In this document: positions 31,107 to 42,088 of the stretch, piece by piece
Layout of the letters: the number at the start of each line of letters is the position of its first letter
Position numbering within the stretch: position 1 is the stretch's first letter
Assembly: GCA_023053545.1 (NCBI GenBank)
Contig: JAKZAN010000001.1
Coordinates: 3,492,565 to 3,556,564 of the forward strand
Reading direction: 5' to 3'
DNA length: 64,000 nt
From: Lepidurus packardi
Lineage: Eukaryota > Arthropoda > Branchiopoda > Notostraca > Triopsidae
The notes under the pieces: generated by a model
What the model saw: the letters and a program-made list of their open reading frames with translations, nothing else
Database searches by the model: none
What the model was told of the DNA's origin: nothing
Position numbers and translations under genes: made by a program

Positions 31107-32488
31107 AGTGTTGGGAATCCAAGCCAGCAAAGACGCAGACGAGAAGAAAAAACTACATAAGCAAGCCAGTGCTTTTTTCATTTTGGTTCTCGCAAATCTG
31201 TCATGGGTCAATTCCGAAGTTTGCAACCTCTTCTTCAAACATGATATGTTTGCATGGCCCACAACATGTTTTTGCTGAAAACACAAAACAAAAAGAAGAA
31301 AAAAGCCAAAGTGTTTTGTATTTTGTACGTATAACGTGTGTACATACCAATAGGGGCAGCAGTATTACGTTTTTAAAATGCCAAGTGTTGTGACCGTATT
31401 ACTCTCGAGACAAAACAATTGCACATACACATTACATACCTAACGTAACCTTAGAATAGAGTGAGAAAATTAGAAGAGAGAATAGAAAAATAACAAAAAG
31501 GGCTGATTAAAGAACAAAGAACAAATTCATTATAATCAACCTTTTGCGATTCAGTATTACATTATATAACTTTCATTTGACATTATGTCGAAATCCCTTG
31601 AAGCACCTCCTCCCTCATATGAAGCTCCTCTCTCACTTCTCCTAAATTCTCCCCCCCCGGAGACCATTTATTTAAACAAATTTGGTGGTACAAAGTTTAT
31701 TGACTTGGTATACTTTGTATTAACTTTGTATACTCCAGAAGGAAGGAGGGAAGATCTATTGTAAATGTTTTCTGAAACTATAACGGTAACGAATAAAAAC
31801 CAAAAATTTGAACCCCATACAAAGACGCCCCCTCTATAAAACCCAAAACGCTGCTATACTTTTAACTAGGTAACTTGATGACTATATACCTACTACCATT
31901 ACCCTTCAGAAAAAGAGAAAGAAACGTTATAAAAGTGTTTATAGTCTGTACCTGTAGCAGCCGGCATTTCCTTCCCTACCATTTCACGCGTGTCTGCCAG
32001 CCGGAGGTTACAATTACAGACTCTTTGAACGTATGCATTTAACGTATGTTTGTAGATATGCCCGTGCGAAAACAAGGGAAAACGGTGTAAGGGGACCAAT
32101 TTCCAAGAGGCATATTCGACTTCTACATGAAGTTAGACTTGGGGAAGAGAAGCAGTGTAAAAAGAAGAAAAAAGGGAGGGGGAAGCAGGAGGAGGTGGAA
32201 AAGGAGTATACATAACATGTATACCAAAAAGGGAGTAGTTTACAAGTTGAGAGTGCCTTACTTGGCATGTAGTCTCACACAACTGTTGCTCCAGTTTGGT
32301 GTTGGGTCATGATTAGTGAGAGTATTGCTTCTCCATCCCTTCTTCGCAGTCTCGCGGCCCTAGACGTTGTACAGTACGTCAAAACCCTGTGCCGTATCTT
32401 TTTTTGTGGTACGTCAAAGAATAACATTCGTACGAGTATTTGGAGTTGGCTGGTACGCATCAGAAAGTACTGGTGACCATTTGATACG
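31107..32488. other. Wnt16 3' UTR and intergenic spacer
   Basis: Follows the Wnt16 stop. A canonical AATAAA at 31792-31797 is a candidate polyadenylation signal, implying a 3' UTR of about 0.7 kb. The remainder up to the next gene has only short frames on both strands without recognisable domains. Confidence 0.55.
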
Positions 32489-32519
32489 ATGGAAACTTTG
32501 TGGATTACCTTCGCTTTCC
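32489..32519 (+). CDS. Tentative signal-peptide exon of the mucin/EGF/SEA gene
   Basis: ATG followed by 10 codons and one base, then donor GTAAGA. Joined to 33827 it reads METLWITFAFLFCLSQAVFC, a convincing signal peptide. The downstream acceptor used (TTTAG at 33822-33826) has a G-rich rather than pyrimidine-rich tract, so this join needs transcript support. Confidence 0.5.
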
Positions 32520-35500
32520 GTAAGAATTTAATTTTGAGCTTTGAAACTCCGTAAATTCTTGAAACTCTTGATTGCTGAAAGTAGTTGATACTTTAGTTTT
32601 GGTAGAGAAGGTTTTTTAAGGTTATTAGATTGGATTAAGCTAAACGAAAAAGTACGAAACTAAAGTAGAATTGATTTTCTTGAAAATTATTGGAAATGTA
32701 CACGTGTCTGCGCATAAAAGCGTGCCACCCTCTCTAAGGGCGGGAAATGGTAAAAATTTCCGGTATTATTCGCTTGGATTGAAGGAAGGGATTTATGTTC
32801 TCAACACCCTTTCTTTGGGGTGCAGTATTTTCTTTAAACATACTTAAATAAGTTAGAAAGAAAATAAAAGCAAACTACAGAAGGATTCTTTTACTACTGA
32901 CGTCAGTTGTTTTTTGCTTAAATAGTAGGGATGGGTTGTGTAGTTGGTGAACCATTAATCCTATTCAAGTGGCGGGAACTAGCTTCGAGGCAAGAGATAC
33001 TGAAATCGTGTTAAATAGTCGAAAAGTTGGAAAACAGAAATCCATATTAAAACCAACGGCGTTTTTGGAATGTTGTATATCGCTTTTCTCACGTTCGAGG
33101 CATTGTTTTCACCACTTAAAAAGTTATATTTCAATCAACTAAGCTGACGCGAGTGGGCAGTTCCCGTATCAAGTAACTCTGTTACAAAGCCAACCGTGAC
33201 TTACTTCATCCTTTCCGGTATGTTTTGTTAAGAGTTATTCAAAATGTTGTTTATTGGTTTAACACTTTATAGTTCTTACTTAAAACACTATCAATAGACC
33301 TATATGATGCGAATTTGAAACAATTACCAAAACTTCCACAACTTAATTTAATAGGAACTAGTTATAATAGGACTAATGAATAGGAATTAATCATAATAAA
33401 AATAGTAAAAATATAAAATTGTAGTTAAATTAGTAAATATAATTAAATTTAGTAAATTAGTGAAATAGGTTGCTAAAAAAGACTAAGAGGGCAGTTAAAT
33501 AGGAAAGTATTTTTTTGTAAGCAAAGTACTTTTGCTTAATAAGGATACGGTTAAATAGTTTTTTAAGTTCTTAGATATGTCAGTAGTGCAACAGTTCTTA
33601 AAGATTTCTCCTTTTTGACCATTACCTCTCTGTCACATTCGACTGGTCAATGTCTACTTCAGATGGCAACTGGTTTTTCTAGTGAGTTTGGGGTGAAAAA
33701 CACCCTGTTTCTAGTCGTATTTCCCTAAACTTAAGAACCCCCCTTACGATTGAATTACGGGTCACTCCAGGAGGCCTATTTGAGACACAAACGATCTTTT
33801 AAACGGTTCCTTGTTGGGGGGTTTAGTTTTCTGTCTTTCCCAGGCCGTCTTTTGCATAGTCGAACCAGAACTAGAAACAGAACCTGCAACGCAAACTGAG
33901 GCTGCTGTTACCCTCCCAGACACCACCGAAAGAGAAGAAGTGGTTAGCACCATCGATGCTACGTACTTCACGACCCTAATGACCAACCTGCAAATGGAAG
34001 GAACCGAAACATATGAACCAACGTCAACTTCAACTTTAGCTAGTACAGAGAAGCAACCCGTATTTACGCATTCCGTAACTACTGCTACCCACACCCAAAC
34101 ATTGCCGCCGGTAACCACTGGAGTATCGACACGAAGGACTGTAAGTGGTACTGCCGAAACTCTTACAACCAAATCGAACACTTTGACGACTCCCAATTTC
34201 CTCGAGGTTCAACTACTCAATCGCCATCAAGATCAGCCAAGAAGAGAGTCACCCGAACCGGAATTCCATATGTGCACGACATATCTGACTTGTCCGGACC
34301 CGAATGCACATTGTGTTAACTTTGATCAACGCAATGTTTGCGTGTGTCGGTTGAACTTTACGTTCAGTGGCCTTACAGGTGTATGCGAACGAGAAGTAAC
34401 GCCCCTGACTCCAACTCAGCATTCCATGGGTCACCCCACTATGGATCGGATGGATAACGAAGCAGACCACCCTCTTCTCCCAAGTCCCCCGCAAACGGAA
34501 GTGCCCAAAGTAAATAATGCAGTCTTGATCATTTCCCCAGATTCTCAGATTTGTTTATTTTTACCGCTTTGGGAAAAGAAGAGTGGATGGTATTAACGTA
34601 TACTTATCTAGGCACGCAAATATGCAATCTCTGCGGCAAGTTTAACTCCAGCGGAATTGCGAGGTGTTGTAACGCTTACGTTCCATGCCCTCACGGATGC
34701 AGTGCAATGGATCGTAGAAGCCGATATTAGGTTTAGGCAGACAATCGCTGACATCATCAAGACAACCAACTTCACTGTGCGTATATTTTGCTTCTGCACC
34801 TGGAACCCAAAATGTTATGCAATAACAACATCAGTTCGTAACTTACCCCTTTCATCTCCTAACTGATATCCATTAAGACCCACCATCATGATCTACCATC
34901 TTTACCAGATATCACTACCATTATTTTGTTGCGCAACTTAGGTAAGTCGCATTGTAGTACAACTTCCGATATTACCAACTACGAGAACATCTATAACAAT
35001 AACTATTCAACTGCATGGTGTCAGTTATAACAACATCAAAACTTTAACGCCGATCATTTTACTATTACCTAAAAAAAACTTTTTTTTAACTATGTTGAAT
35101 TACAGCAACTTATGCCAAATTCATAATTTCCCTAAACAAAGATTTTATGTGTGTGTATGCTCGCAATAACATTAGTTGACTGGGGAAGATGGCTTGCTGA
35201 CAACGATAGCCCTCCATATAGTTCCAAATGACATAATCTACATCGCTCCCACCCCACGCTCAACTCCAGACGGCTTGGTGGTCAGTTTTATTATCCAAGA
35301 TCGCGCGGGGATCAGTCAGGTCAAACATAACGACCACCAACATCCTTCCAACCCACACACTATCAATGTCCGTCGTAAACGTAACTCACCAGGACCCTCT
35401 TCCTCGCCACTGTCAATTTTTCCGGCGCAGTGGATCATTCCCGCCTTACAAGTGGCTCGTCCCTTACTCAACACGCTCGTAAGCTCTTTACAACCATCAC

Positions 35501-36538
35501 TTTTGCGTCTCTTACATCCATCCTCTCAGAACCTCCTGTTCTTAATTTCAATACAATATTTCTTTCCTTTTTTATAGTTGGGAATGAATTTAACCGCAAT
35601 CCAAAGCGGATTGCCTTCCGATCTCCTCGCTATGGAACGCATGGTCAACATGACGTTATTTGAACGCCATTTAGATATCTTTGTGGCGTTAATCTTCTTA
35701 GCTGCCTTCTGCAGTCTAGCACTAGCTTTAGGCCTAGCTTGCCTCAAAGTCCGCGCCCGAAGTAGCGCCACTTGGGACCCTCCAGCCGGATTTGTGTACG
35801 AGAAGGTAAACAAATTCACCAAGAGCTTTGCGTTTTTTTAAACTTGAGTATTTGAAGGTGAAATATTCGAGTTCAAATGTTCAAAAACATTGTGACTACT
35901 GAAACCTTGTACGAAATTAACGTAGAACCATTATTTTTTGGTAAAACATAAATCAGCTTGCATAGCATAGCCTGTTATATTGCTTAGCTAGCTACCGCAA
36001 GGAGGCGCACGTGCTTTGCAAAGGTGTTATACAGACGTGCATTGCTCTAAGAATTTTTAATATTTTTGAAGGCAAAATATTAAAAGTGAAACACTATTTT
36101 CATGCTTATTCAAACGAGCTACTTTGCTGTCACGAAATTTTGTAAAGATGTCCTACAGTTTCCACGCGAAAGTGGTTCATGCCATTGTGCCATGTAAGGT
36201 TTAAGCTATACGGGAGCCAACGTGGAAGGACTTAAAAACTCAAAGAGCTTTTTTTCCAAATATAATAACTAGTGAGTTCCGGCTGACGACTTATAATAAA
36301 TCCTATTAATTTGCAATCTCGTTTTTAATAGGCAAGAAGGACCTTCGATTCACAGCACGCTGAAAGCCTTGAAGGTCAAGATTTAGCCCCGGATGCTGTC
36401 TGCAAGGAAGGCGAGGATCCGAGCAATGTTGACAAACATGTGATTGCTGATCCCCAAGACGACGACGGCTGGGTCGTGCCCTACGAAGAAGTAATGCGCA
36501 CTAAGCTCCATACCGAAGTCGTAGATACGAGACTATAA
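32489..36538 (+). CDS. Type I membrane protein: mucin-like stalk, EGF-like and SEA-like regions
   Basis: Model: 32489-32519, 33827-34509, 34612-34776, 35176-35478, 35578-35805, 36332-36538 (TAA), 538 residues. Exon 1 is tentative; it joins in phase to give the signal peptide METLWITFAFLFCLSQA. Another acceptor at 33844 has a better pyrimidine tract but needs a different first exon. In order: a Thr/Ser/Glu-rich stalk, about residues 20-150; a six-cysteine EGF-like module (CTTYLTCPDPNAHCVNF to GVCER), about 165-200; a SEA-like region over exons 3-4 (KYAISAASLTPAELRGVVTL, then LVVSFIIQDRAG); a furin-type RRKR (35371-35382); a membrane segment FVALIFLAAFCSLALALGLA; and an acidic cytoplasmic tail with DDDGWVVPYEEV, where YEEV fits the YxxPhi sorting motif. 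It is probably a cell-surface glycoprotein cleaved into two chains. I do not recognise the orthologue. Exons 2-6 are well supported. Confidence 0.78.
32520..33826 (+). other. Intron 1 of the mucin/EGF/SEA gene
   Basis: About 1.3 kb, very AT-rich between 33290 and 33600. No repeat, RNA gene or further exon recognised. Later introns of this gene over 300 nt (34777-35175 and 35806-36331) are likewise empty apart from AT-rich sequence. Confidence 0.5.
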
Positions 36539-37227
36539 ACTCCCTCAGAAGACCAAAAAAAATAAAAAATACTGACAAAATCCCTCCTTACAAAAAAGTT
36601 TTAAAAAATCAATTTAAAAAAATTTCTAAATTAGACCTGGCGAATAGTTTCGCTTTTTATATATACATACAAATTGGGCCCCAAAGCGCTGGCGATAGTT
36701 TTTATTTGAATTTTTCCCGCTTTTTTCCTAAATACAATATGAACTATTAACTTCCCATTGGGCATTGCTTTGTCGCGTTTTACAAAACAGACGCAGTCAA
36801 AAGGGTAATTGCAGCTGCCACTCTGTATGTTTAAAAACTTCGAAACTTCTTACAAGACAAGTTTAAGTATTTTTTTTTTACAGTTCAAATTTTAAAAACT
36901 GCTTCCAATTTAATATCTCCTTAAGATAAAAGGAACTAAAATTAATCACCACCGGAGACGTTACAGTGCACACGATTATTAAAATTTGTTGGGACACTTG
37001 TTTTTGACTGGGCCCAAGGAAACTGAGCACTACAAGGACATTATGCAGATCTAACTTCGCCTGGATTTATAAACAATTCCCGGAACATTTTAGCTTGTTA
37101 CGTAAGCCTAACAAATGCAAAAAGTTGAGTATACTCTTAAGAATTCAAGACTGTAGGAAAACCTTGGCAGTTATTTCCCGGATTTTTAATCGGAAATTTA
37201 AGTTTTGCCTTGAGATTGTTTACACTT
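36539..37227. other. convergent intergenic spacer
   Basis: Some 690 nt between two genes that end towards each other. It holds AATAAA on the plus strand at 36561 and its reverse complement TTTATT at 36701-36706, a candidate polyadenylation signal for the minus-strand gene. No coding region is seen. Confidence 0.6.
36561..36566 (+). other. candidate polyadenylation signal AATAAA
   Basis: Canonical hexamer 22 nt after the stop of the mucin/EGF/SEA gene. If used, the 3' UTR is very short, which leaves room before the convergent sulfotransferase gene. Confidence 0.5.
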
Positions 37228-38943
37228 CTAAGATTCTTCATCCAAGCCCGGGAAATGGTAGTCAAACAGCCGGAAATCCAACTCGTAAATATGGTACAGA
37301 TACAAAAGTTGTTCTCGTGTTAAGGCGTCCACGTAATGAGCTACAAGGCCTTCGGACGAAGAAGGCTTTTCTGCTCGAGGAAAACCCAATTTGGAAGGCA
37401 CTTCAGCTTGATTTAAGATGAGCCAAGCGTCGTCTGACAGCGTTTCATATTTCCCCACGACATCGTAATTAACCTAACCAAATTCCAAACATTACTTACA
37501 ATGATTTAATCCATGCATTGCGACCCAAATCTGATTCAAAACTCTCATCTTACAACTAACGAGGCTTTTCACTAACTTATTAAGCTATATGAACAGCTTC
37601 TAAAACTCTTTTTAAAACTTAAAATTCTTTTAAAACCCAATGTTATTTCGATAGTTGAATCCAAGAACATTAACAATATAATTTGACTTTCCAAGGCGCT
37701 TTTTAGGCCAAGCTGGGTAAATAAATCATGTTATTATTCCGTTATTTTCTTTCCTTTATTTCCAAAAGAAGCGCTGTTAACTTCTATGTATGCCTTTGTA
37801 AGAGAAAGTAAGATCAAAGTTGACATATCAGTAGAAACGAGACAAATAGTATGAATTACCTGACAAGGATGGCACAACTGGTGCATTGATTTCCAATGTT
37901 CATTCAACCCTAGTTTCTGAGTTCTAGGGTCGATGAGGTATTGCACAAACTCGGCAAAAGTAACGTCATGTCCACGACTTAATGACTCTTCTGAAGGATT
38001 TTCCCTGTAAGTTTTGACAATGAGCCGACCATAGCGTGAGCGGAAATACTCTGAACTGGAGTAGTTTTGATAAAACTTATTGCGATAAGCTGACACGAGG
38101 CGCTCGAAGGGATGTCTTACGAACATGAACTTGAAATATGATTCCAAGCGAGTGACGGCTTCCGAGGGGGAGTAATCAGATAACTTCTTGAAAACATGTT
38201 GGCGATGAACATCGTCCGCTACAATTGATAGAGGATCGGACGAGTTGGCTTTGCCCATAAGTACCATGAGAACCCGTTTCCAATTGGTACACGCGACCTG
38301 TTTATTTTCATTTTTTTCGCAGTAAAAAAAACAAGGAAAAACATGTAAAAACCGGTTTAGAAACGCAAGATTTGCATAATGAAAGTTGTCAGTTTACGTT
38401 TTCTTTCATAAAAAAAAACCATGACTGTATCATTTCCTAAATTACTACCTTAGGTACATAACAATAAAGTAGCTGGTGCTCGTCATCTACAATGATATGG
38501 TCGAGGGCCTCCATGTTGGCTAAGATGCTGGGTAATGTGCTCTCTGACTCGACCATATTGCAAACGCGCTTCAAGAACGCTTTTCGTGTCTGCTGTATCG
38601 ATTCCAACTCGGATAAGTTTCGCAGGGGCACATATTTTTCTTCTCTCAAGGCTTGACTGAAGTGCATGGTTCCTACATTTCAAGAAATATACAAAAAAGA
38701 AATTAAAAACGTTATAAACAGCTGAATATAAAATAAACATATAGAAAGGAGAAAAAGAAGTTTACCTTTCGAAGGATACTGCCTAATTACTAAAACAGAC
38801 AAAAGCCACACCACTAAAAAGGCAGATCCGATGAAAAACTTTCTCATCTTCCGAATGGGCATCCTCTGACTGAACAACTTGAGATTCGACAAGTCACGTC
38901 CGACGTAAAGTATCACAGTAGCAGTACGAAGACATCCAGGCAT
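37228..38943 (-). CDS. CHST11: CHST11-type chondroitin 4-O-sulfotransferase (Golgi)
   Basis: Minus-strand exons 38943-38766, 38672-38449, 38297-37860 and 37473-37228 (stop), all GT-AG and in phase, 361 residues (human CHST11 has 352). Type II Golgi topology: a short basic cytoplasmic tail, then the membrane anchor FFIGSAFLVVWLLSVLVI (about residues 36-53). The PAPS 5'-phosphosulfate loop spans the exon 2-3 junction, YCYVPK-VACTNWKR, and the 3'-phosphate site is FVRHPFERLVSAYRNKF. Family blocks HDVTFAEFVQYLIDP, LNEHW, CHPC and YDVVGKYETL follow. By family it moves sulfate from PAPS to the 4-OH of GalNAc in chondroitin or dermatan chains; the choice between CHST11, 12 and 13 cannot be fixed. 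The start could instead be Met28 or Met33, which would give a shorter tail. Introns are 93, 151 and 386 nt. It is tail to tail with the mucin/EGF/SEA gene. Confidence 0.91.
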
Positions 38944-41938
38944 AAATTTTTCGCTAACGTTGGTGTTTCTTGAGCTTGGGATTCTTTTTGAGACTCAATT
39001 AGGAACGTTCTTTTTGTACTAAACTACAAATTGTTACACCATCAGCACTCTTTTCTTATCCTAATGTCGCGGAGCAACAAACACAAACAGTTCGGTAAGA
39101 GTCGAAAAAACGGATACGACTTTCGCAAGGAAGTTTGTTTAGATAGTTATTTTCGACCGAAATATGAGACATCGCATGGCGACAATATATTGTGTTGGAA
39201 ACTTATGTACAATATATAAAAATACTTAGATGACACTAACAAGAAGTGAAGTTTAAGGTTCTTAGGGAAGCAAGGAAGCAATCGACCAATCTGTCACGAA
39301 AACCACCAAACCACAAAGTCAGGTCTTGCGGTTTAGCCCAGCATTTTCTGTCTGGAAAATGCTTGCTTGCTGCCCATGGCTTGTTTGCTTACGTAAGAAC
39401 CTTTTTGTTAACACAGGTCTAGGGAATACAGTTCCGAAGAGGGCAAGGCTTGGATTGTTCACGAATACTAAGTTCTGTCCGGCTTTGAATGGAACTCTTT
39501 TTGGAATGCAGTTCGCGGCTCAGAGTGAAAACAGCGCAAGGAGCGCGTATAATTCAAAATGTAACATGGCTGGGATAGGGAAATCCTACATAATTATAGA
39601 AACACTGTTCTTTTTTGTTTAGAGCGCACGCAATTTAAAGCAATTGTTTTCTTTTTAGTAGAAAATATGAGTAAATATGGAATTGAATGTATAAAATCTC
39701 CAATTTAATTATATTTTAATATAACGGTAAAGCCCAAGTACTACAAGTAAATGGTACACGGCTAAGATAAGCGTCAAATCAGAGAACAGGCTCTCCAATA
39801 AGCCCTTCCCCAAAGCTTGAGCTAAAAATTACCTTTAGGTCTTCTCGGACTAAAAGCGTCAACACGCTCTGCAAGTAATTTGTGAACAGCTAGGACACAA
39901 CCACAGTATAGAGGTTTACACAGTACGGTAACATGGGTATCCTTCCAATCTTAAGGTTTTCTGACAAATCTCTCGGTCCCAAGAGGATGTGAGGGTACGA
40001 AGGCTTATATGGGGGATGGATTCCCAAACAGTGCCCATGTACCCCCATGTAGGCTCCTAATCTACTAGAAAGAGGGTTCGAGAAGAGAACAAAACATTCA
40101 CAAAACGGGGGACTGGTACCTTTCTCTCGGGCACTTTAGGGAGTTTTGGGCTGACGTAGGGTCCTACCGGCAACGCGCACATCTGAAAGTGTTTTGGAAA
40201 AATGACTATGCTATTTTTTGGTAATAAGTCTTACACTATGAGTTAAGAAAAATACTAAAGTTGGAAAAGTTAGTAACATTTAGGAATAGTTGTAAAGCAC
40301 CAATGTAATGGATAACTCGCATATAGACATAAATAGTCATAACAACACATATAGACATTAATATACATGGGTATTTTATAGTATATGGGGTTAAACCTGT
40401 ATACTATAAAACACCTATGTATGGGTTGCAAAATAGACTACCTCCTCGTGGTGCAACCTGGGTAACGCGAAATAGTCTATAATGTGTATACGTGTTGTGC
40501 TTTGACCTAGTTAATTCATCTTTTATTTTAAGCTCACATAGTTTAAAGCAATAGATTTAAATTACGCCCTTTGTAAACCGTCGTGACCTTTTTTGAACTG
40601 CACTGGGAGGTTTGCGAATGTACCCTTTCATTTTCTGGCCTGTTACCTGAATATTACTCTGGGGACCGAGAAGGTCGTCAGAAAACCTTAACATTTGGAA
40701 GATAGCCCTGCTGAAACAATGGTATCGAGAAAATAAATCTGGTTGTGATTCGTAGATATAGCTACGTAGATGGCGAAATCTTGGTGATAACAAAACTTAA
40801 GGTAATAAAATCTACCAATCCTTTCACGATTAACAATAAGCTGTGAAATAAAAGCAAAACAATTGCCGATTCGACAGTTTCTCTTTATCAAACCACTTGG
40901 GAAGATTCAGCTTTTGTAATTTTTTTCTCAAATGTGATTACGACAGCTAGTTGTTCAAAATCATGTATTTCACGATAAGAGATAACCCTTAGCCAGACGA
41001 GACATCAACCGTTTTTTGCCATGCTTTGAACTATAAAGGACAGACGGTCTGGTCTTGATCGGTTTCTAATCTCTGTACCCTCATAATATTATCTCAGATT
41101 CTTATTAAATCAATCCAGAGAGGACTATTTCGCAAATCTTACTGAATAACACGTGTCAGCATGAATTTCTGTGTCCTTTGCGGGGACAATTGAACTGCCA
41201 AACACTTGACTTCATGTTGTCACCGTATTAAACCTATAATAAAAGAAATACCAATGCAAATGGGTATCCTTAGGATTAAATTGGGTTCAATCTGCTTTGG
41301 AGTTTCATTATTCGACTTCAAGTTCTATTCAGTTTGATCAACCAAAAGCTTTTATCCACTTCCTTTACGTATGTAAAATTTGTAGACACTTCTGAGTTAG
41401 TTCTGCTAGTCAACATTGACAATTGATTACAAAATTACTGTCCATAATAAGGGGAAATTGATCAAGGAAACTTGATTTGGGGAAATTTGCTAATTTTCCT
41501 TTCGAAGACGTGACAATTCTAACAAGAATAAGCAAACGTCACAGCCACAAAGTCCAAGAACCAATTTCTGCTGACTGAAACACACTTCAAACATTCGTTC
41601 AAGGGTCTCCCTACTTCTTCTAGCTGATCCTTGCTCTTCTCCTGCAAACCTGAACAGTAAAAAATACTTCAAAGTACTCTTTTAAACCTTAGTTCCGTCT
41701 TCTAATGCGTGTATACCTTTAGTTCATGGCGATAGGAAATCTTAATATACTTGTTCCATAGTCCCCTTGCAACCTAAAAGCCTCAGAGTCATGGTTTATA
41801 CGTAACAAATCGAGTATAGGAAACGTTATCCTGAATTGTACCTTGACTCCTCAACTTGGACTTCACTGGCTGGTTCAGGTGAAACACGAAAACTTCTCGA
41901 CGTTTTAATCGTCTGTTCATACAAAGATAATGTCCGCG
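38944..41938. other. divergent intergenic region between the sulfotransferase and the lipoprotein gene
   Basis: About 3 kb upstream of both a minus-strand and a plus-strand gene, so it should carry both promoters. It contains a palindromic element at 40342-40499. Short open frames show no recognisable domain. Confidence 0.6.
40342..40499. repeat. nested palindromic element (foldback/MITE-like)
   Basis: Outer imperfect inverted repeats begin ACAACAC at 40342 and end GTTGTG at 40499. Inside lie a 19-bp stem at 40367-40385 and 40400-40418 (ATGGGTATTTTATAGTATA against its near complement) and a 7-bp stem GGTTGCA/TGCAACC near 40424-40457. Such nested symmetry is typical of small foldback transposons. 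No frame is present. Confidence 0.6.
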
Positions 41939-41975
41939 TATATAAGAGCCGGGTATGTCTCGCGGACTACTCAGT
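41939..41975 (+). promoter_or_regulatory. core promoter of the lipoprotein gene: TATA box and TCAGT initiator
   Basis: TATATAAG at 41939-41946 is followed by TCAGT at 41971-41975, the arthropod-type initiator. The initiator A (41973) lies 34 nt from the first T of the TATA box, close to the usual spacing. This implies a 5' UTR of about 116 nt before the ATG at 42089. It suits a highly expressed, tissue-specific gene. Confidence 0.6.
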
Positions 41976-42088
41976 ACCCACTCATCTTCACATTCGTGTC
42001 GATGTTCCGGTGTGTTAGACTCTAGCTTTCAAACGCTGAGTGAGCCACCGCTTACTAACCGAGTTTTTTAAAAAAATAAGAAACAAAA

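Noticed and set aside
33762-34196. Minus-strand frame of 144 codons rich in Val and Ser
   Set aside because: It is the antisense of the Thr-rich mucin-like stalk exon, whose complement naturally reads as Val/Ser-rich.
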